Assembly (NCBI GenBank): GCA_013289585.1
Contig: JABCZR010000014.1
Coordinates: 80,942 to 144,941, forward strand
DNA from: Acidobacteriota bacterium
GTDB taxonomy: Bacteria; Acidobacteriota; Terriglobia; Acidiferrales; UBA7541
Length of the DNA stretch: 64,000 nt
Direction: 5' to 3'
The notes beneath the pieces are model-generated. The model did no database searches. It was given only the letters and a program-made list of their open reading frames with translations, and had not been told where the DNA came from. A program made the translations under genes and the position numbers. Shown in pieces: positions 34,451 to 43,808 of the stretch (position 1 is the stretch's first letter; the number at the start of each line of letters is the position of its first letter).

Positions 34451-35629
34451 ATGGCAATCAGCGTTGTAATGCCCGCGCTAGAAATGGCGCAAGAAACTGG
34501 GAGACTCCTCGCCTGGCGGAAAAAGGAAGGCGAGCGCGTCGCCAAAGGCGAGCCCCTTCTTGAAATCGAGACGGACAAAGCGGTGGTTGAAGTCGAAGCT
34601 CCCGGCGACGGAATCCTCGCGGGAATAACGGCTGGTGTAGGTGCTGTGATACCGGTGGGAGAAACCATCGCCTGGCTCGTCGCTCCCGGTGAGCAACCTC
34701 CTGCAAAGTCCCTCGCGGCCGCACCCACCGCTCGTGCTTCCAGTGCTTCTGCCCAGCATTCTGCCGCGGCAGTCCGTGTAAGTGAAAAACAAGCGGGCGC
34801 CGCTCCTCAGATATCTCCGAAGGCGAGACGCCTTGCCAAGGAACTCGGCGTGGACATTAGCCAAGTGCGCGGTTCGGGACCCGACGGAGCGATAACCACA
34901 GAGGACGTCCAGGCCTTTGCCGCTGCAAAGGGCAGCTCTACTCAGCCGACAGTCGAACTACTCAGCCAAGTAGCGCGGCTCATGGCCGAGCGCACGACAC
35001 AGAGTTGGACCAGCGTGCCGCATTTTTTCCTCGTACGAGACGTCGATGCCAGCGAGCTGCTCGCTGCCCAAAAGCGGCTTGGCTTGGAGGCGGAACCCAA
35101 GCAGGAAACTCCGCTAACTCTCACGGACTTGTTGATTGCCCTGGTCGCGCGAGTCCTGGTCAAGCATCCCCGCATGAATTCAAGCTGGACAGGAGAGTCA
35201 ATCAAGGCGAATCCGGAGATCAACATCAGTGTGGCGATGGCCGTGAAAGATGGAGTTGTGGCTGCCGTGATTCATAAGGCCAATGCTGCGAACCTCGATG
35301 AAATCTCTGCCAAACGGCGCGAACTGACGGAGCGAGCCCGGGCGGGCCGTTTGCGTCCGGCGGATATTGCTGGTGGAACTTTTACGATCAGCAATCTGGG
35401 CATGTACAAAGTCGACGCTTTCAGTGCGATCGTCACGCCGCCGCAGGCGGCGGTTCTGGCAGTTGGCAGTATTTCGGATCGTGTTGTCCCGGTCGATGGG
35501 AAGCCAGGAGTGCGCCCGGTGATGACGATGACGCTTTCCAGCGACCATCGCGTCGTGGATGGCGCGAAGGCCGCGGAATTCTTGAGCGATTTGGCGAACG
35601 CCATTCGCGAGCCCGAGAAGGTGTTGTAA
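34451..35629 (+). CDS. Dihydrolipoamide acyltransferase (E2) of the 2-oxoacid dehydrogenase complex
   Basis: The 392-residue product has one N-terminal lipoyl domain with the modified Lys in ETDKAVVEVE (near residue 41) and an Ala-rich linker. The peripheral subunit-binding domain is SPKARRLAKELGVDISQVRGSGPDG. The C-terminal catalytic domain carries SSDHRVVDGAKAAEF, with the catalytic His and Asp of the HxxxDG motif. It accepts the acyl group from E1 and transfers it to CoA. Interruption of the E1-E2 order by an M24 gene is unusual. No E3 gene is in the window. Confidence 0.92.
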   Translation: MAISVVMPALEMAQETGRLLAWRKKEGERVAKGEPLLEIETDKAVVEVEAPGDGILAGITAGVGAVIPVGETIAWLVAPGEQPPAKSLAAAPTARASSASAQHSAAAVRVSEKQAGAAPQISPKARRLAKELGVDISQVRGSGPDGAITTEDVQAFAAAKGSSTQPTVELLSQVARLMAERTTQSWTSVPHFFLVRDVDASELLAAQKRLGLEAEPKQETPLTLTDLLIALVARVLVKHPRMNSSWTGESIKANPEINISVAMAVKDGVVAAVIHKANAANLDEISAKRRELTERARAGRLRPADIAGGTFTISNLGMYKVDAFSAIVTPPQAAVLAVGSISDRVVPVDGKPGVRPVMTMTLSSDHRVVDGAKAAEFLSDLANAIREPEKVL

Positions 35630-35701
35630 AAGTTCGGATATCGAAAACTCTTGGAAGGGGAAAGAACACCTCTCGCGCCGCGTAGCTCCCGGCCTCCTAC
35701 T

Positions 35702-36967
35702 ATGACGCCGTCCAATCCGCGCAAGAAGGCTTTTTACGCAGATCCGTCCTTGCAAGTCCTGTTCGCCATTGGCGCGGCGATCGCGCTTGGCTATTTGAGC
35801 CCATCAACAGCGATCGCCATGAAGCCGTTGGGCGATGCGTTCATCCGGTTGATCACCATGATCATCACTCTGATCATCTTTTGCACCGTGGTGACCGGGA
35901 TCGCCGGCATGGATGACATGAAAAAGGTCGGCCGAGTCGGCGGAAAGGCATTGATTTATTTCGAGGCGGTGTCGACGCTGGCGCTCCTCATCGGCCTCGT
36001 GGTTGGCAACCTCCTGCACCCGGGCAGCGGATTCAACGTAAACGTGGCCACGCTGGACGCGAAGGCTGTGGCGGATTACGCCGGGCAGGCGAAAGCGCAA
36101 AGCGTTTCGGATTTCTTAATGCACATCATCCCGAATACCGTGGTGGACGCTTTCGCCAAGGGCGATATTCTGCAGGTTCTCCTTGTCTCGATTCTGTTTG
36201 GGTTTGCACTGTCGATGGCCGGACCGAAGTGCAAACCAATGCTGGATTTTCTGAGCTTGTTGATGGCGGCGGTCTTTGGCATCGTAAAGATCATGATGCG
36301 CTTTGCACCGATCGGTGCTTTTGGCGCTCTGGCATTCACCGTCGGGAAATATGGAGTGGCTTCGCTGGGGCCCTTGGTCAAGTTGATCGCCACGTTTTAC
36401 ATCACTTCGATTTTATTCGTGTTCCTCGTGCTCGGCGTGATCGCGCGCCTTGCGGGTTTTGGGATCATGCGATTCCTTGCTTACATCAAGGAGGAGATTC
36501 TCCTCGTGCTGGCCATCAGCTCGTCGGAGCCGGCCATGCCGACGCTGATGGACAAGCTGGAAAAGCTCGGATGTTCCAAGGCGCTTGTAGGATTGGTCGT
36601 GCCTACCGGCTATACGTTCAATACCGACGGGACGAGTATCTACATGACCCTGGCGGCGCTTTTCGTGGCACAGGCCACCAATACGCCACTTACGCTGTCG
36701 CAACAACTGACGATCTTTGCAGTGGCCGTGCTTACCTCGAAGGGGGCCAGCGGCGTCCAAGGGTCCTCCTTTATCGCTCTGGTGGCTACAATGACGGTCA
36801 TTCCGACGATCCCCGTGGCGGGGATGGCCCTGATTCTTGGAATCGACAGGTTCATGAGCATGTGCCGCGCGACGGTCAACATGATCGGGAACGGTGTTGC
36901 TACCGTGGTTGTCGCGCGTTGGGAAAAGGAACTCCCGGCCGAGACGCTCCGGCAGAACCTCGCTTGA
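35702..36967 (+). CDS. DctA-family dicarboxylate/cation symporter, copy 2
   Basis: The start is set at the ATG at 35702; an in-frame TTG at 35651 would add 17 unlike residues. The product (about 421 residues) has the same landmarks as copy 1: [32 protein letters not shown], then [20 protein letters not shown], and [17 protein letters not shown] in TM7. It should take up a C4-dicarboxylate or related acid with Na+ or H+. It follows E2 by 72 bases. Two carriers in one region suggest the cluster is specialised for carboxylate uptake, or that the copies serve different acids. Confidence 0.9.
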   Translation: MTPSNPRKKAFYADPSLQVLFAIGAAIALGYLSPSTAIAMKPLGDAFIRLITMIITLIIFCTVVTGIAGMDDMKKVGRVGGKALIYFEAVSTLALLIGLVVGNLLHPGSGFNVNVATLDAKAVADYAGQAKAQSVSDFLMHIIPNTVVDAFAKGDILQVLLVSILFGFALSMAGPKCKPMLDFLSLLMAAVFGIVKIMMRFAPIGAFGALAFTVGKYGVASLGPLVKLIATFYITSILFVFLVLGVIARLAGFGIMRFLAYIKEEILLVLAISSSEPAMPTLMDKLEKLGCSKALVGLVVPTGYTFNTDGTSIYMTLAALFVAQATNTPLTLSQQLTIFAVAVLTSKGASGVQGSSFIALVATMTVIPTIPVAGMALILGIDRFMSMCRATVNMIGNGVATVVVARWEKELPAETLRQNLA

Positions 36968-37069
36968 CAAAAATGCGCACGTGAATGCGCACGGGCATTC
37001 AGTTGCCGATCGAGCCGTCATCGCAGGGCTCATGATGAGGTGAGAAGTGGAACGGCACTTAGAATAGAA

Positions 37070-38647
37070 ATGTCTGAGCGATTTGACATCGTTGTCGCGG
37101 GGGCCGGACACAACAGCCTGATCGCTGCAGCCTACCTGGCGAAAGCCGGCTATCGCTGCCTCGTGCTCGAGGGCCGCCCTATCGTGGGCGGCGGAGTCAA
37201 ATCCGCGGAATTAACTCTTCGTGGATTTACCCACGACGTTTGCTCCTCGGCTCACAACGGAATCCATGGCAATCCTTTGTTGCGTGAGGATGAACTCAAG
37301 CTCGGCGATTGCGGACTCGAATATATCTATCCCGATCCCGTCTTTCACATGCCGTTTCCCGACGGCAGTTACTTGACCCAGTGGCGCGATCTGGACCGCA
37401 CCTGCGCGGAATTTGCCAAGTTCTCCAAGAAAGACGGGCAGGCGTACCGTCAAATGATCACCGAATACGAGACTGTGAAGCCCATCCTGAATGCTGTTAC
37501 GTTCACGCCCATCGGATTCGGCAAACCGATCAACGATCGCCTCGCGGAATTGCCAAACGGCAAACTTTGGCAGCGCCGTCTGGCCATGTCGGCGTGGGAA
37601 ATTCTGCGCGAAACATTCGAAGATGACCATTGCCGCGCCTTCATGATGGGATGCCCTTATTCGCTCCAGCCGGTACAGGATCCCATGACCGGCCGCGTCG
37701 CTTACATCCCGCTCCATCAGCAGCGCGAAAGCCGGCCGCTTCCGAAGGGCGGATCGGGTGCGTTGAGCGAGGCACTATCGCGCTTTATCCAGGCGCACGG
37801 CGGCGTCATCCTTCCGAACAAATGGGTCACGGCACTGATCGTCGAGAACAACAGATGCACCGGAGTGGAATGCGCCGATGGCAGTTCCTACCGAGCTGAG
37901 AAAGCGGTGCTCTCGACGATTCACATCAAGCAGCTTGTGGACATGGCCCCGCGGAATTTATGGGGACAGGATTTTATCGACGGTGTCGATACGTGGAGCG
38001 CTGGGCTCACGTTGTTTGCAACAAATTATGCGACCTCCGAGCCTCCCAAGTATGCGATTGAAGGCGGTACGCTTTCGCCTGTCCATTCGGGAATGATGGC
38101 CAGTTCCGATCGCGCTCTGCGCATGAGTTTTGACTACGACCGTGGCGTGGTGAACCTCGAAGATCCGCCGTTGCACGTGATCTGCTGCAGTCTTGCGGAT
38201 CCCACGCGTGCGCCCGCGGGCATGCACACAATTAAAGTGGTGGCTTATCAGCCGTACTCGTTGAAGGAAGGCCCGCTGCACTGGGACTTAATCAAGCAGA
38301 GAGTCTCTGACGCAAATCTAGACTATCTCCGCCGTTTTTCTCCCAACTTGACGGACGGCAAGACTCTGGCGCGCACCATTGAAAGCCCGCTCGATCTCGA
38401 ACGCATGAATCCGCATAACTGGCACGGAAGTTGCCACGCCGGCGCGTCGGGGCCCGCGCAATCCGGCGGCATGCGTCCGATGCCAGGCTGGGCGCAACAC
38501 CGCATGCCCATTCCGGGCTTGTATCAGACGGGAGCAACCACCCATCCCGGCGGATCGGTAACCGGCGGGCCCGGACGAAATGCGGCCACCGTCATGCTCA
38601 AAGATTTCGGGACCAGCATCGATGAAGTGGTGAAGAAGAAAGCATAG
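37070..38647 (+). CDS. Cytoplasmic FAD-dependent oxidoreductase of the phytoene-desaturase/PYROXD2-like family
   Basis: The product (525 residues from 37070) starts with the dinucleotide-binding motif FDIVVAGAGHNSLIAAAYLAKAGYR and has no signal peptide. The conserved GHN and a second FAD-contact region near the C-terminus (TGATTHPGGSVTGGPGRNAATVML) are visible. The family includes carotenoid desaturases and poorly characterised amine or alkane-type oxidoreductases, so I do not assign a substrate. The next gene encodes a close paralogue with a Tat signal. It is probably co-transcribed with the preceding carrier and complex genes. Confidence 0.85.
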   Translation: MSERFDIVVAGAGHNSLIAAAYLAKAGYRCLVLEGRPIVGGGVKSAELTLRGFTHDVCSSAHNGIHGNPLLREDELKLGDCGLEYIYPDPVFHMPFPDGSYLTQWRDLDRTCAEFAKFSKKDGQAYRQMITEYETVKPILNAVTFTPIGFGKPINDRLAELPNGKLWQRRLAMSAWEILRETFEDDHCRAFMMGCPYSLQPVQDPMTGRVAYIPLHQQRESRPLPKGGSGALSEALSRFIQAHGGVILPNKWVTALIVENNRCTGVECADGSSYRAEKAVLSTIHIKQLVDMAPRNLWGQDFIDGVDTWSAGLTLFATNYATSEPPKYAIEGGTLSPVHSGMMASSDRALRMSFDYDRGVVNLEDPPLHVICCSLADPTRAPAGMHTIKVVAYQPYSLKEGPLHWDLIKQRVSDANLDYLRRFSPNLTDGKTLARTIESPLDLERMNPHNWHGSCHAGASGPAQSGGMRPMPGWAQHRMPIPGLYQTGATTHPGGSVTGGPGRNAATVMLKDFGTSIDEVVKKKA

Positions 38648-38716
38648 CTTATTGCCAGGTTGCGTTCGAACGACGGAAACACCAGAAGATTCGAATGTAA
38701 GAGCAGGAGAAATCGA

Positions 38717-40387
38717 ATGAGCAGAATCACCAGACGCGGATTTGTGAAAGCGGCAGCCATCGCACCGCTTGCCGTTAAACATTTTTCATTGGGTCCGCAG
38801 GCTACTCCGTCGGATCGTTTTGACATTGTCGTTGCCGGCGCGGGACACAACAGTCTAGTCACCGCAGCCTATCTTTCCAAAGCCGGCTATCGTTGTTTGG
38901 TCCTCGAAGGGCGCCCCATGCTCGGCGGCGGCGTGAAGACCGCGCAATTAACGCTAAAGGGTTTCAAGGACGACGTCTGTTCCACCGCGCATACATTTCT
39001 GCAAGACAATCCCATGATCAAGAACGACGAGCTGAAGCTCGGGGACTATGGTCTCGAATACGTCGACCCCGATCCAGTCTTCCATATTCCTTTTCCTGAC
39101 GGCTCTTACCTGACGCAATGGCGCGATTTGGATCGCACATGCGAGGAATTCGCGAAATTCTCGAAGAAAGATGCCGCGGCGTACCGCAAAATGCTGGCAG
39201 AATTCGATGCCATCAAGCCCATCCTGTTGGGAACAAGCTTCGCTCCGATTGGTTTCGCCAAGCCGCTGAACGATCAATTGGCTCAACAACCGAGAGGTAA
39301 GTTATGGCAACGCCGCATTGCCATGTCCGCTTGGGAAATCATCCAGGACACTTTTGAGGAAGACCACTGCCGCACTTTCATGCTGTACATGTCCCACCTT
39401 TCAGCAGAACCGCCGGATGCTCCCGTCACGGGACGGTTGGCCTACGCCACCGCGCGCCAGCAGCACTCCGGCCGCCCCATCCCCAAGGGAGGATCGGGAG
39501 CTTTAACCCAAGCCTTAGCACGATCCATTGAATCTCACGGCGGCGTGCTCCTCACCAATAAATGGGTGCAACGCTTGATCGTCGAAAATGGAAAATGTAC
39601 CGGTGTTGAATGCACTGACGGAAGTTCTTACCGCGCGGAAAAGGCCGTGCTGTCTACCATCCACATTAAACATTTGGTAGACATGGCGCCGCGCGAAATC
39701 TGGGGCCAGGACTTCATCGACGGTGTGGACACCTGGCAGGCGGAGAACGCCATGTTCGTGACGCACTATGCCACAACGGAACCACCAAAATATGCAGTGG
39801 CTGGAGGAACGCTGTCACCGGTGGAGTCCGGCGTTCTCGCATCACCCGACCGGGCGTTGCGTTTTGCCTACGACGATGCTCGCGGTGTGGTCAATCTGGA
39901 GAACCCGCCGCTGCAAATCATTTGCTGCAGTATTGCCGACCCGACTCGCGCTCCCAAGGGCATGCACACTTTAAAAGTTCTGGGCTGGCAGCCGTACGAA
40001 CTGAAAGAGGGCCCCGCGCATTGGGACAAGATCAAAAACGAAGTGTCCGATGCCAATCTCAACTACTTGCGGCGGTTCGCACCAAACTTGACGGACGACA
40101 AGATCCTCGCGCGATTCGTCGAGAGTCCCCTCGATCTCGAGCGCATGAATCCGCACTTCTGGCACGGCAGCGCGCACGCCGGAGCGCAGAACGCCGCGCA
40201 AAGCGGTCCGATGCGTCCCATGCCAGGGTGGGCGCAGCACCGCATGCCTATCGCTGGTCTGTATCAGACCGGTGCAACGACGCATCCCGGAGGTTCCGTC
40301 ACCGGAGGGCCCGGAAGGAATGCGGCGACAGTCATGCTGAAGGACTTCGGTACGAGCATCGAGGAAGTAGTAAGCAAGAAATCCTGA
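38717..40387 (+). CDS. Tat-exported FAD-dependent oxidoreductase, paralogue of the preceding gene
   Basis: The start is set at 38717 because AGGAGAAATCGA precedes it and because the product then begins with a twin-arginine signal (MSRITRRGFVKAAAIAPLAV). The 556-residue product aligns with the preceding protein along nearly its whole length without large gaps, including GAGHNSLVTAAYLSKAGYRCLVLEGR and TGATTHPGGSVTGGPGRNAAT. Export in folded form by Tat fits a flavoprotein. The pair therefore works on either side of the inner membrane, or on related compounds in two compartments. The multiheme cytochrome gene follows 48 bases after the stop and is a likely electron acceptor in the periplasm. Confidence 0.85.
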   Translation: MSRITRRGFVKAAAIAPLAVKHFSLGPQATPSDRFDIVVAGAGHNSLVTAAYLSKAGYRCLVLEGRPMLGGGVKTAQLTLKGFKDDVCSTAHTFLQDNPMIKNDELKLGDYGLEYVDPDPVFHIPFPDGSYLTQWRDLDRTCEEFAKFSKKDAAAYRKMLAEFDAIKPILLGTSFAPIGFAKPLNDQLAQQPRGKLWQRRIAMSAWEIIQDTFEEDHCRTFMLYMSHLSAEPPDAPVTGRLAYATARQQHSGRPIPKGGSGALTQALARSIESHGGVLLTNKWVQRLIVENGKCTGVECTDGSSYRAEKAVLSTIHIKHLVDMAPREIWGQDFIDGVDTWQAENAMFVTHYATTEPPKYAVAGGTLSPVESGVLASPDRALRFAYDDARGVVNLENPPLQIICCSIADPTRAPKGMHTLKVLGWQPYELKEGPAHWDKIKNEVSDANLNYLRRFAPNLTDDKILARFVESPLDLERMNPHFWHGSAHAGAQNAAQSGPMRPMPGWAQHRMPIAGLYQTGATTHPGGSVTGGPGRNAATVMLKDFGTSIEEVVSKKS

Positions 40388-40435
40388 TCGGAGCGGGGAA
40401 GCGCAGCAAAAATTGATTCGCGAGGTGGCCTTGGG

Positions 40436-40999
40436 ATGAGAAGAAACAAAGACCGCGTTCTTGTCGTGGCCGTGATTTGTCTGGTATCACTGCTTTCTCT
40501 TAGGGCCGGCCTTTCGGCTCAGAATGCGCCGCCGTCGCAAACGACGAAACACATGGTGCCGGACAATCCCTCTGAGCACACGCCGCCGACTCAGCCGATC
40601 CCCTATAGTCACAAGAAGCATCTGTCATTCGGCCTGGAATGCAAAAATTGCCACACAAATCCGGAACCGGGCAAACTGATGACATTCCCAGCCACGAGCA
40701 AATGTATGGAGTGCCACGTCACGATTGCAAAGGACACGCCCTCCATCCAAAAGCTCGCTGAATATGCAAAGTCCAAGCAGCCGATTCCTTGGGTTCGGGT
40801 TTACACCGTCCTTCCCGGAGTTGCCTGGAATCACCGCGCCCATCTGCAAGCAGGAGTGAAGTGTGAGACGTGCCATGGCCAGGTTTCGCAAATGGACAGC
40901 ATGTCTGAGGTCACCAGCGTCACGACGATGTACAGCTGCCTGAATTGCCATGAATTGAATCACGCAAAAACCGCCTGCGATACCTGCCATAAACATTGA
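40436..40999 (+). CDS. Exported pentaheme c-type cytochrome
   Basis: The 187-residue product has a signal peptide and five CxxCH haem-binding motifs: CKNCH, CMECH, CETCH, CLNCH and CDTCH. The spacing and additional His residues (for example YSHKKH and WNHRAH) fit bis-His coordination as in class III cytochromes. It acts in the periplasm as an electron carrier. It is the last gene of the plus-strand run and directly follows the Tat-exported FAD oxidoreductase, so transfer of electrons from that enzyme to a respiratory chain is a reasonable inference. Confidence 0.88.
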   Translation: MRRNKDRVLVVAVICLVSLLSLRAGLSAQNAPPSQTTKHMVPDNPSEHTPPTQPIPYSHKKHLSFGLECKNCHTNPEPGKLMTFPATSKCMECHVTIAKDTPSIQKLAEYAKSKQPIPWVRVYTVLPGVAWNHRAHLQAGVKCETCHGQVSQMDSMSEVTSVTTMYSCLNCHELNHAKTACDTCHKH

Positions 41000-41469
41000 T
41001 CCCGCACGCAGGCTTGATCCGGGCTTAGCCTGCTCTAATAAACGTCGCCCTGCCGCGAGTGCGCGGCTGGCAGCGCGGAAAAGGCCATGGTCGTCCCCCG
41101 TGCACGATGCTTCCGCGCGCAAGAACCGCTGTGGCGCTACCGCGAAGACTGCACTATTGGCAAGCAGATCCATATGTCGCACCATTTGTTTCCTCATGAA
41201 TCCGATTGCCCTTTGTCATGAGATTGGTAGTTTTGACAATGCCGGAATTCGGTCGCCTTTGGTAGTTACGTTGCTTGAGTTCGGGCGCAGCATCAGAGTG
41301 TCGCTGATGTCATGTTTTGTTGATTCCTCATCCAAGCAATCGGTAGAGAACTCAGCAGCAAAGGTCCAGTGGTGGTTGGGACGGCGGTGCGGTCGCTCGG
41401 GGGGTGGAGGCGGGTTCAGGCGATGAGCACTTAAGCTAAGAGTTTTCAAAGCAGCCAAGGAGAGGTCTA
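41000..41469 (+). other. Intergenic region with one palindrome-like half site
   Basis: About 470 bases without a convincing gene. A TAGTTTTGACAAT segment (41228-41240) resembles the right half of the palindrome described at 49475 and 53572. It lies about 229 bases before the next gene. Nothing else was recognised. Confidence 0.4.
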
Positions 41470-42222
41470 ATGAATCGTAGTCTCGCAAACAGTGGTGGGA
41501 AGATTTCCATGATAAGTAGATTTGCTCCGCTGGGCAAGCGCCTGGTGGTACTCGGGGCCGTGGCACTTTCGATGAGCGCTACGGTGCCGGCCCAAAATCC
41601 TGAAATGCTGCAAAAACTTGCAGCCGTGAAACAAGCCGCGGCGGAAAATAAGCAAAGGCTCCATCAGTACCAATGGATTGAAACAACGCAGCTTACGCTC
41701 AAGGGAGATCCGAAGCCCCCTTCTGAGAAATTGTGCCAGTACGGCCCTGACGGCCAAGTTCAGAAGAATCCCATCGGTCCTCCCCCACAACAGCCCAGTG
41801 GCGGGAGATTGAAGCAAAGAGTCATCGAGAAGAAGAAAGAAGAGATGCAGGATTATATGCAGGGGGTGAGGTCTGTCCTCAGCATGTACGTGCCGCCAAA
41901 TCCGCAAAACATGGAGCAGGCCTATCAGGCCGGAAAAGTTTCCATAAACCCCGCGGGAGGCCTCTTGAACCTGGTCTTCAGGGATTATGCTCAGCCCGGC
42001 GATGAAATGACTCTCACCTTCGACCCCGGCGCGAAAAGGATCATCTCCTTGAACATCAACACTTATATGGATAATCCGAAGGACGTAGTGACTTTGCAGG
42101 TTCAAATGGCCATGCTTCCCGATGGCACCAGCTACGATCAGCAGTCGATCCTCAATGCCACCGCCAAGCAGCTGGTGGTAACCACCACCAATTCCCATTA
42201 CCAGAAACTCGGCGGTTACTAA
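41470..42222 (+). CDS. Secreted protein of unknown function
   Basis: The 250-residue product has a signal peptide (about residues 1-42, ending AQNPE) and a mature part rich in Gln and Lys. An N-terminal helix MLQKLAAVKQAAAENKQRLHQYQW is followed by a short Pro-rich stretch and a beta-rich C-terminal half (VFRDYAQPGDEMTLTFDPGAKRI). I do not recognise the family. It has a clear ribosome site (AAGGAGAGGTC). It converges with the FGE gene, and its upstream region carries a weak copy of the palindrome shared with sulfatase genes, so it may belong to that regulon. Confidence 0.7.
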   Translation: MNRSLANSGGKISMISRFAPLGKRLVVLGAVALSMSATVPAQNPEMLQKLAAVKQAAAENKQRLHQYQWIETTQLTLKGDPKPPSEKLCQYGPDGQVQKNPIGPPPQQPSGGRLKQRVIEKKKEEMQDYMQGVRSVLSMYVPPNPQNMEQAYQAGKVSINPAGGLLNLVFRDYAQPGDEMTLTFDPGAKRIISLNINTYMDNPKDVVTLQVQMAMLPDGTSYDQQSILNATAKQLVVTTTNSHYQKLGGY

Positions 42223-42289
42223 CCCCGGATGAGGGGCGTCGCAAGGGGCATCGCGCGTACGATCGACGCCCTCGTCTTGACCCTGGGGA

Positions 42290-43456
42290 TTATTTTGTAG
42301 ATGCAGAAGACGGTGCGACTGTCCGCGCGGGCGTAGTCGTGACACAACGAAAACCCAGGTGATTCGTTCCCGTGCTGACTTCGCCTTTGCCACGCGTTCC
42401 TACCATATAGCGAGAGCAATATTGATCGGTGCAGAGGAAAGAGCCTCCGCGGTGGACTTTCTTCTTTTCGGAGGGCTCGGAAGGGTCGAAGGGAACGTCA
42501 GGGCCTTTCGGATTGCGCGCCACTCCTCCGGCATTCACGAGCTGGGTGTAGTAGTCAGGCCGATACCAGTCCGCTACCCACTGCCAGACATTTCCCGCCA
42601 TATCGTAGAGTCCGTATCCGTTGGGGGCGAATTGGGCAACGGGAGCTAAGCCAACGAACCCGTCGCTGCCTGCGTCATGATCCGGAAAATGCCCCTGATG
42701 AGTGTTGGCCATCCATTTTCCATTCGGTTTGAACTTCTCTCCCCATACAAACGGCTTTCCGGCAAGTCCGCCACGCGCCGCGAACTCCCATTCCGCTTCC
42801 GTGGGCAGGCGTTTGCCGGCCCAGTTCGCATAAGCTTCGGCGTCTTCATAGGCAACTTGGACCACCGGATAATTTTCGTTTCCCTTGATGGAGCTTTTCG
42901 GGCCGGTAGGATGGCGCCAGTTCGCTCCTTTTACGTAACTCCACCATTGAAAATGATCATCCAGCGGGACGGCATGATCGGGAGGAGAAAACACCACCGC
43001 GCCTGCGACTAGATTTTCCGGCGGCGCACCGGGATAGTCTTCGGCACGAGGAGTTTTCTCGGCAACGGTTATGTAGCCTGTTCCCTTCACAAACGCTGCG
43101 AATTGCGCATTGGTAACATCGGTTTTGTCCATGAAAAAACCATCCACGTAGACCCTGTGGATCGGCCGAGAGTCTCTTGTAGCCTGCATCCCGACAGTGC
43201 CCATGTCCGGCGGATCCTGCGCGCCCATCGAAAACTCGCCGCCGGGAATCCAAATCATGCCCTTGGGCGATGCGCCGGGAGCAGGCTGCTTGTTGGGGAC
43301 TGTCGGGCCGAACGCAACACCCGCACCTGCAGGTGCATTCGAAGCCGCGATTACAGTCTGAGAAAGAGGATTCAGAGAGTTCAGGTAAGGCAGGCTGGCA
43401 AGCAGCAATAGCGCGGGAAAAACAAGCTTCTTGCACTTTGCAGGTTTGCAAAACAT
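42290..43456 (-). CDS. Exported formylglycine-generating enzyme (FGE/SUMF1 family)
   Basis: The start at 43456 is preceded by GAGGG; a GTG at 43492 is an alternative. The 388-residue product has a signal peptide, then PKGMIWIPGGEFSMG typical of the family. The active-site Cys pair is in CTDQYC (near residues 342 and 347), followed by SRYMVGTRGKG and NHLGFRC. FGE oxidises a Cys in sulfatases to formylglycine, the catalytic residue. Both Cys are present, so the enzyme should be active. This is very relevant because two exported sulfatases with a Cys-type motif lie within 14 kb. The upstream region carries a palindrome-like site (43710-43725) resembling those before the porin and second sulfatase. 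Confidence 0.9.
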   Translation of the reverse strand: MFCKPAKCKKLVFPALLLLASLPYLNSLNPLSQTVIAASNAPAGAGVAFGPTVPNKQPAPGASPKGMIWIPGGEFSMGAQDPPDMGTVGMQATRDSRPIHRVYVDGFFMDKTDVTNAQFAAFVKGTGYITVAEKTPRAEDYPGAPPENLVAGAVVFSPPDHAVPLDDHFQWWSYVKGANWRHPTGPKSSIKGNENYPVVQVAYEDAEAYANWAGKRLPTEAEWEFAARGGLAGKPFVWGEKFKPNGKWMANTHQGHFPDHDAGSDGFVGLAPVAQFAPNGYGLYDMAGNVWQWVADWYRPDYYTQLVNAGGVARNPKGPDVPFDPSEPSEKKKVHRGGSFLCTDQYCSRYMVGTRGKGEVSTGTNHLGFRCVTTTPARTVAPSSASTK

Positions 43457-43808
43457 AAGGGCCCTCGCGCAGTACTTTCCGTTGTTAGTCACCTTTGTGA
43501 ATCTGACGCCGTTGCCTCATTCGCGACTATGGGTTTCCATCGGATGCGAGTGAGGATGGGCGGAACTGTTGAGACGAAGGCGCGCCCACATCCAGATAGA
43601 AGACTACTTTCCATCGGGCTCCATTTCAATCGCTGTCCGTGCACTACGGTCTGGGCGTCTGAGCATACGAGCCCACTGGAAGCATGCCTCTCGTTCGGTG
43701 GCGCAAAAACTGTCAAAACTAACAGCTCAGGTAACTTGCGCCACCCGATTTCGAAACTGGTAGAGCGAAGGGAGCGCGATCCTCATTCGGTTCGCTGGAT
43801 TTGCCTCG
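43457..43808. other. Intergenic region upstream of FGE
   Basis: About 350 bases with no convincing gene. It contains the palindrome-like site at 43710-43725 and the end of the DUF4239-like gene. Confidence 0.5.
43710..43725 (-). promoter_or_regulatory. Palindrome-like site upstream of FGE
   Basis: Read on the minus strand, CTGTTAGTTTTGACAG matches CTGTCACTTTTGACAG (49475-49490) in 14 of 16 positions. It lies about 254 bases before the FGE start. Confidence 0.4.

Noticed and set aside
37070..40387. Carotenoid (phytoene) desaturase for the two FAD genes
   Set aside because: Only the general fold supports this. There are no carotenoid genes nearby, and Tat export with a cytochrome speaks against it.
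41467..42393. Minus-strand frame of 308 codons over the 41470 gene
   Set aside because: The plus-strand gene has a signal peptide and a strong ribosome site; the minus-strand frame lacks both.
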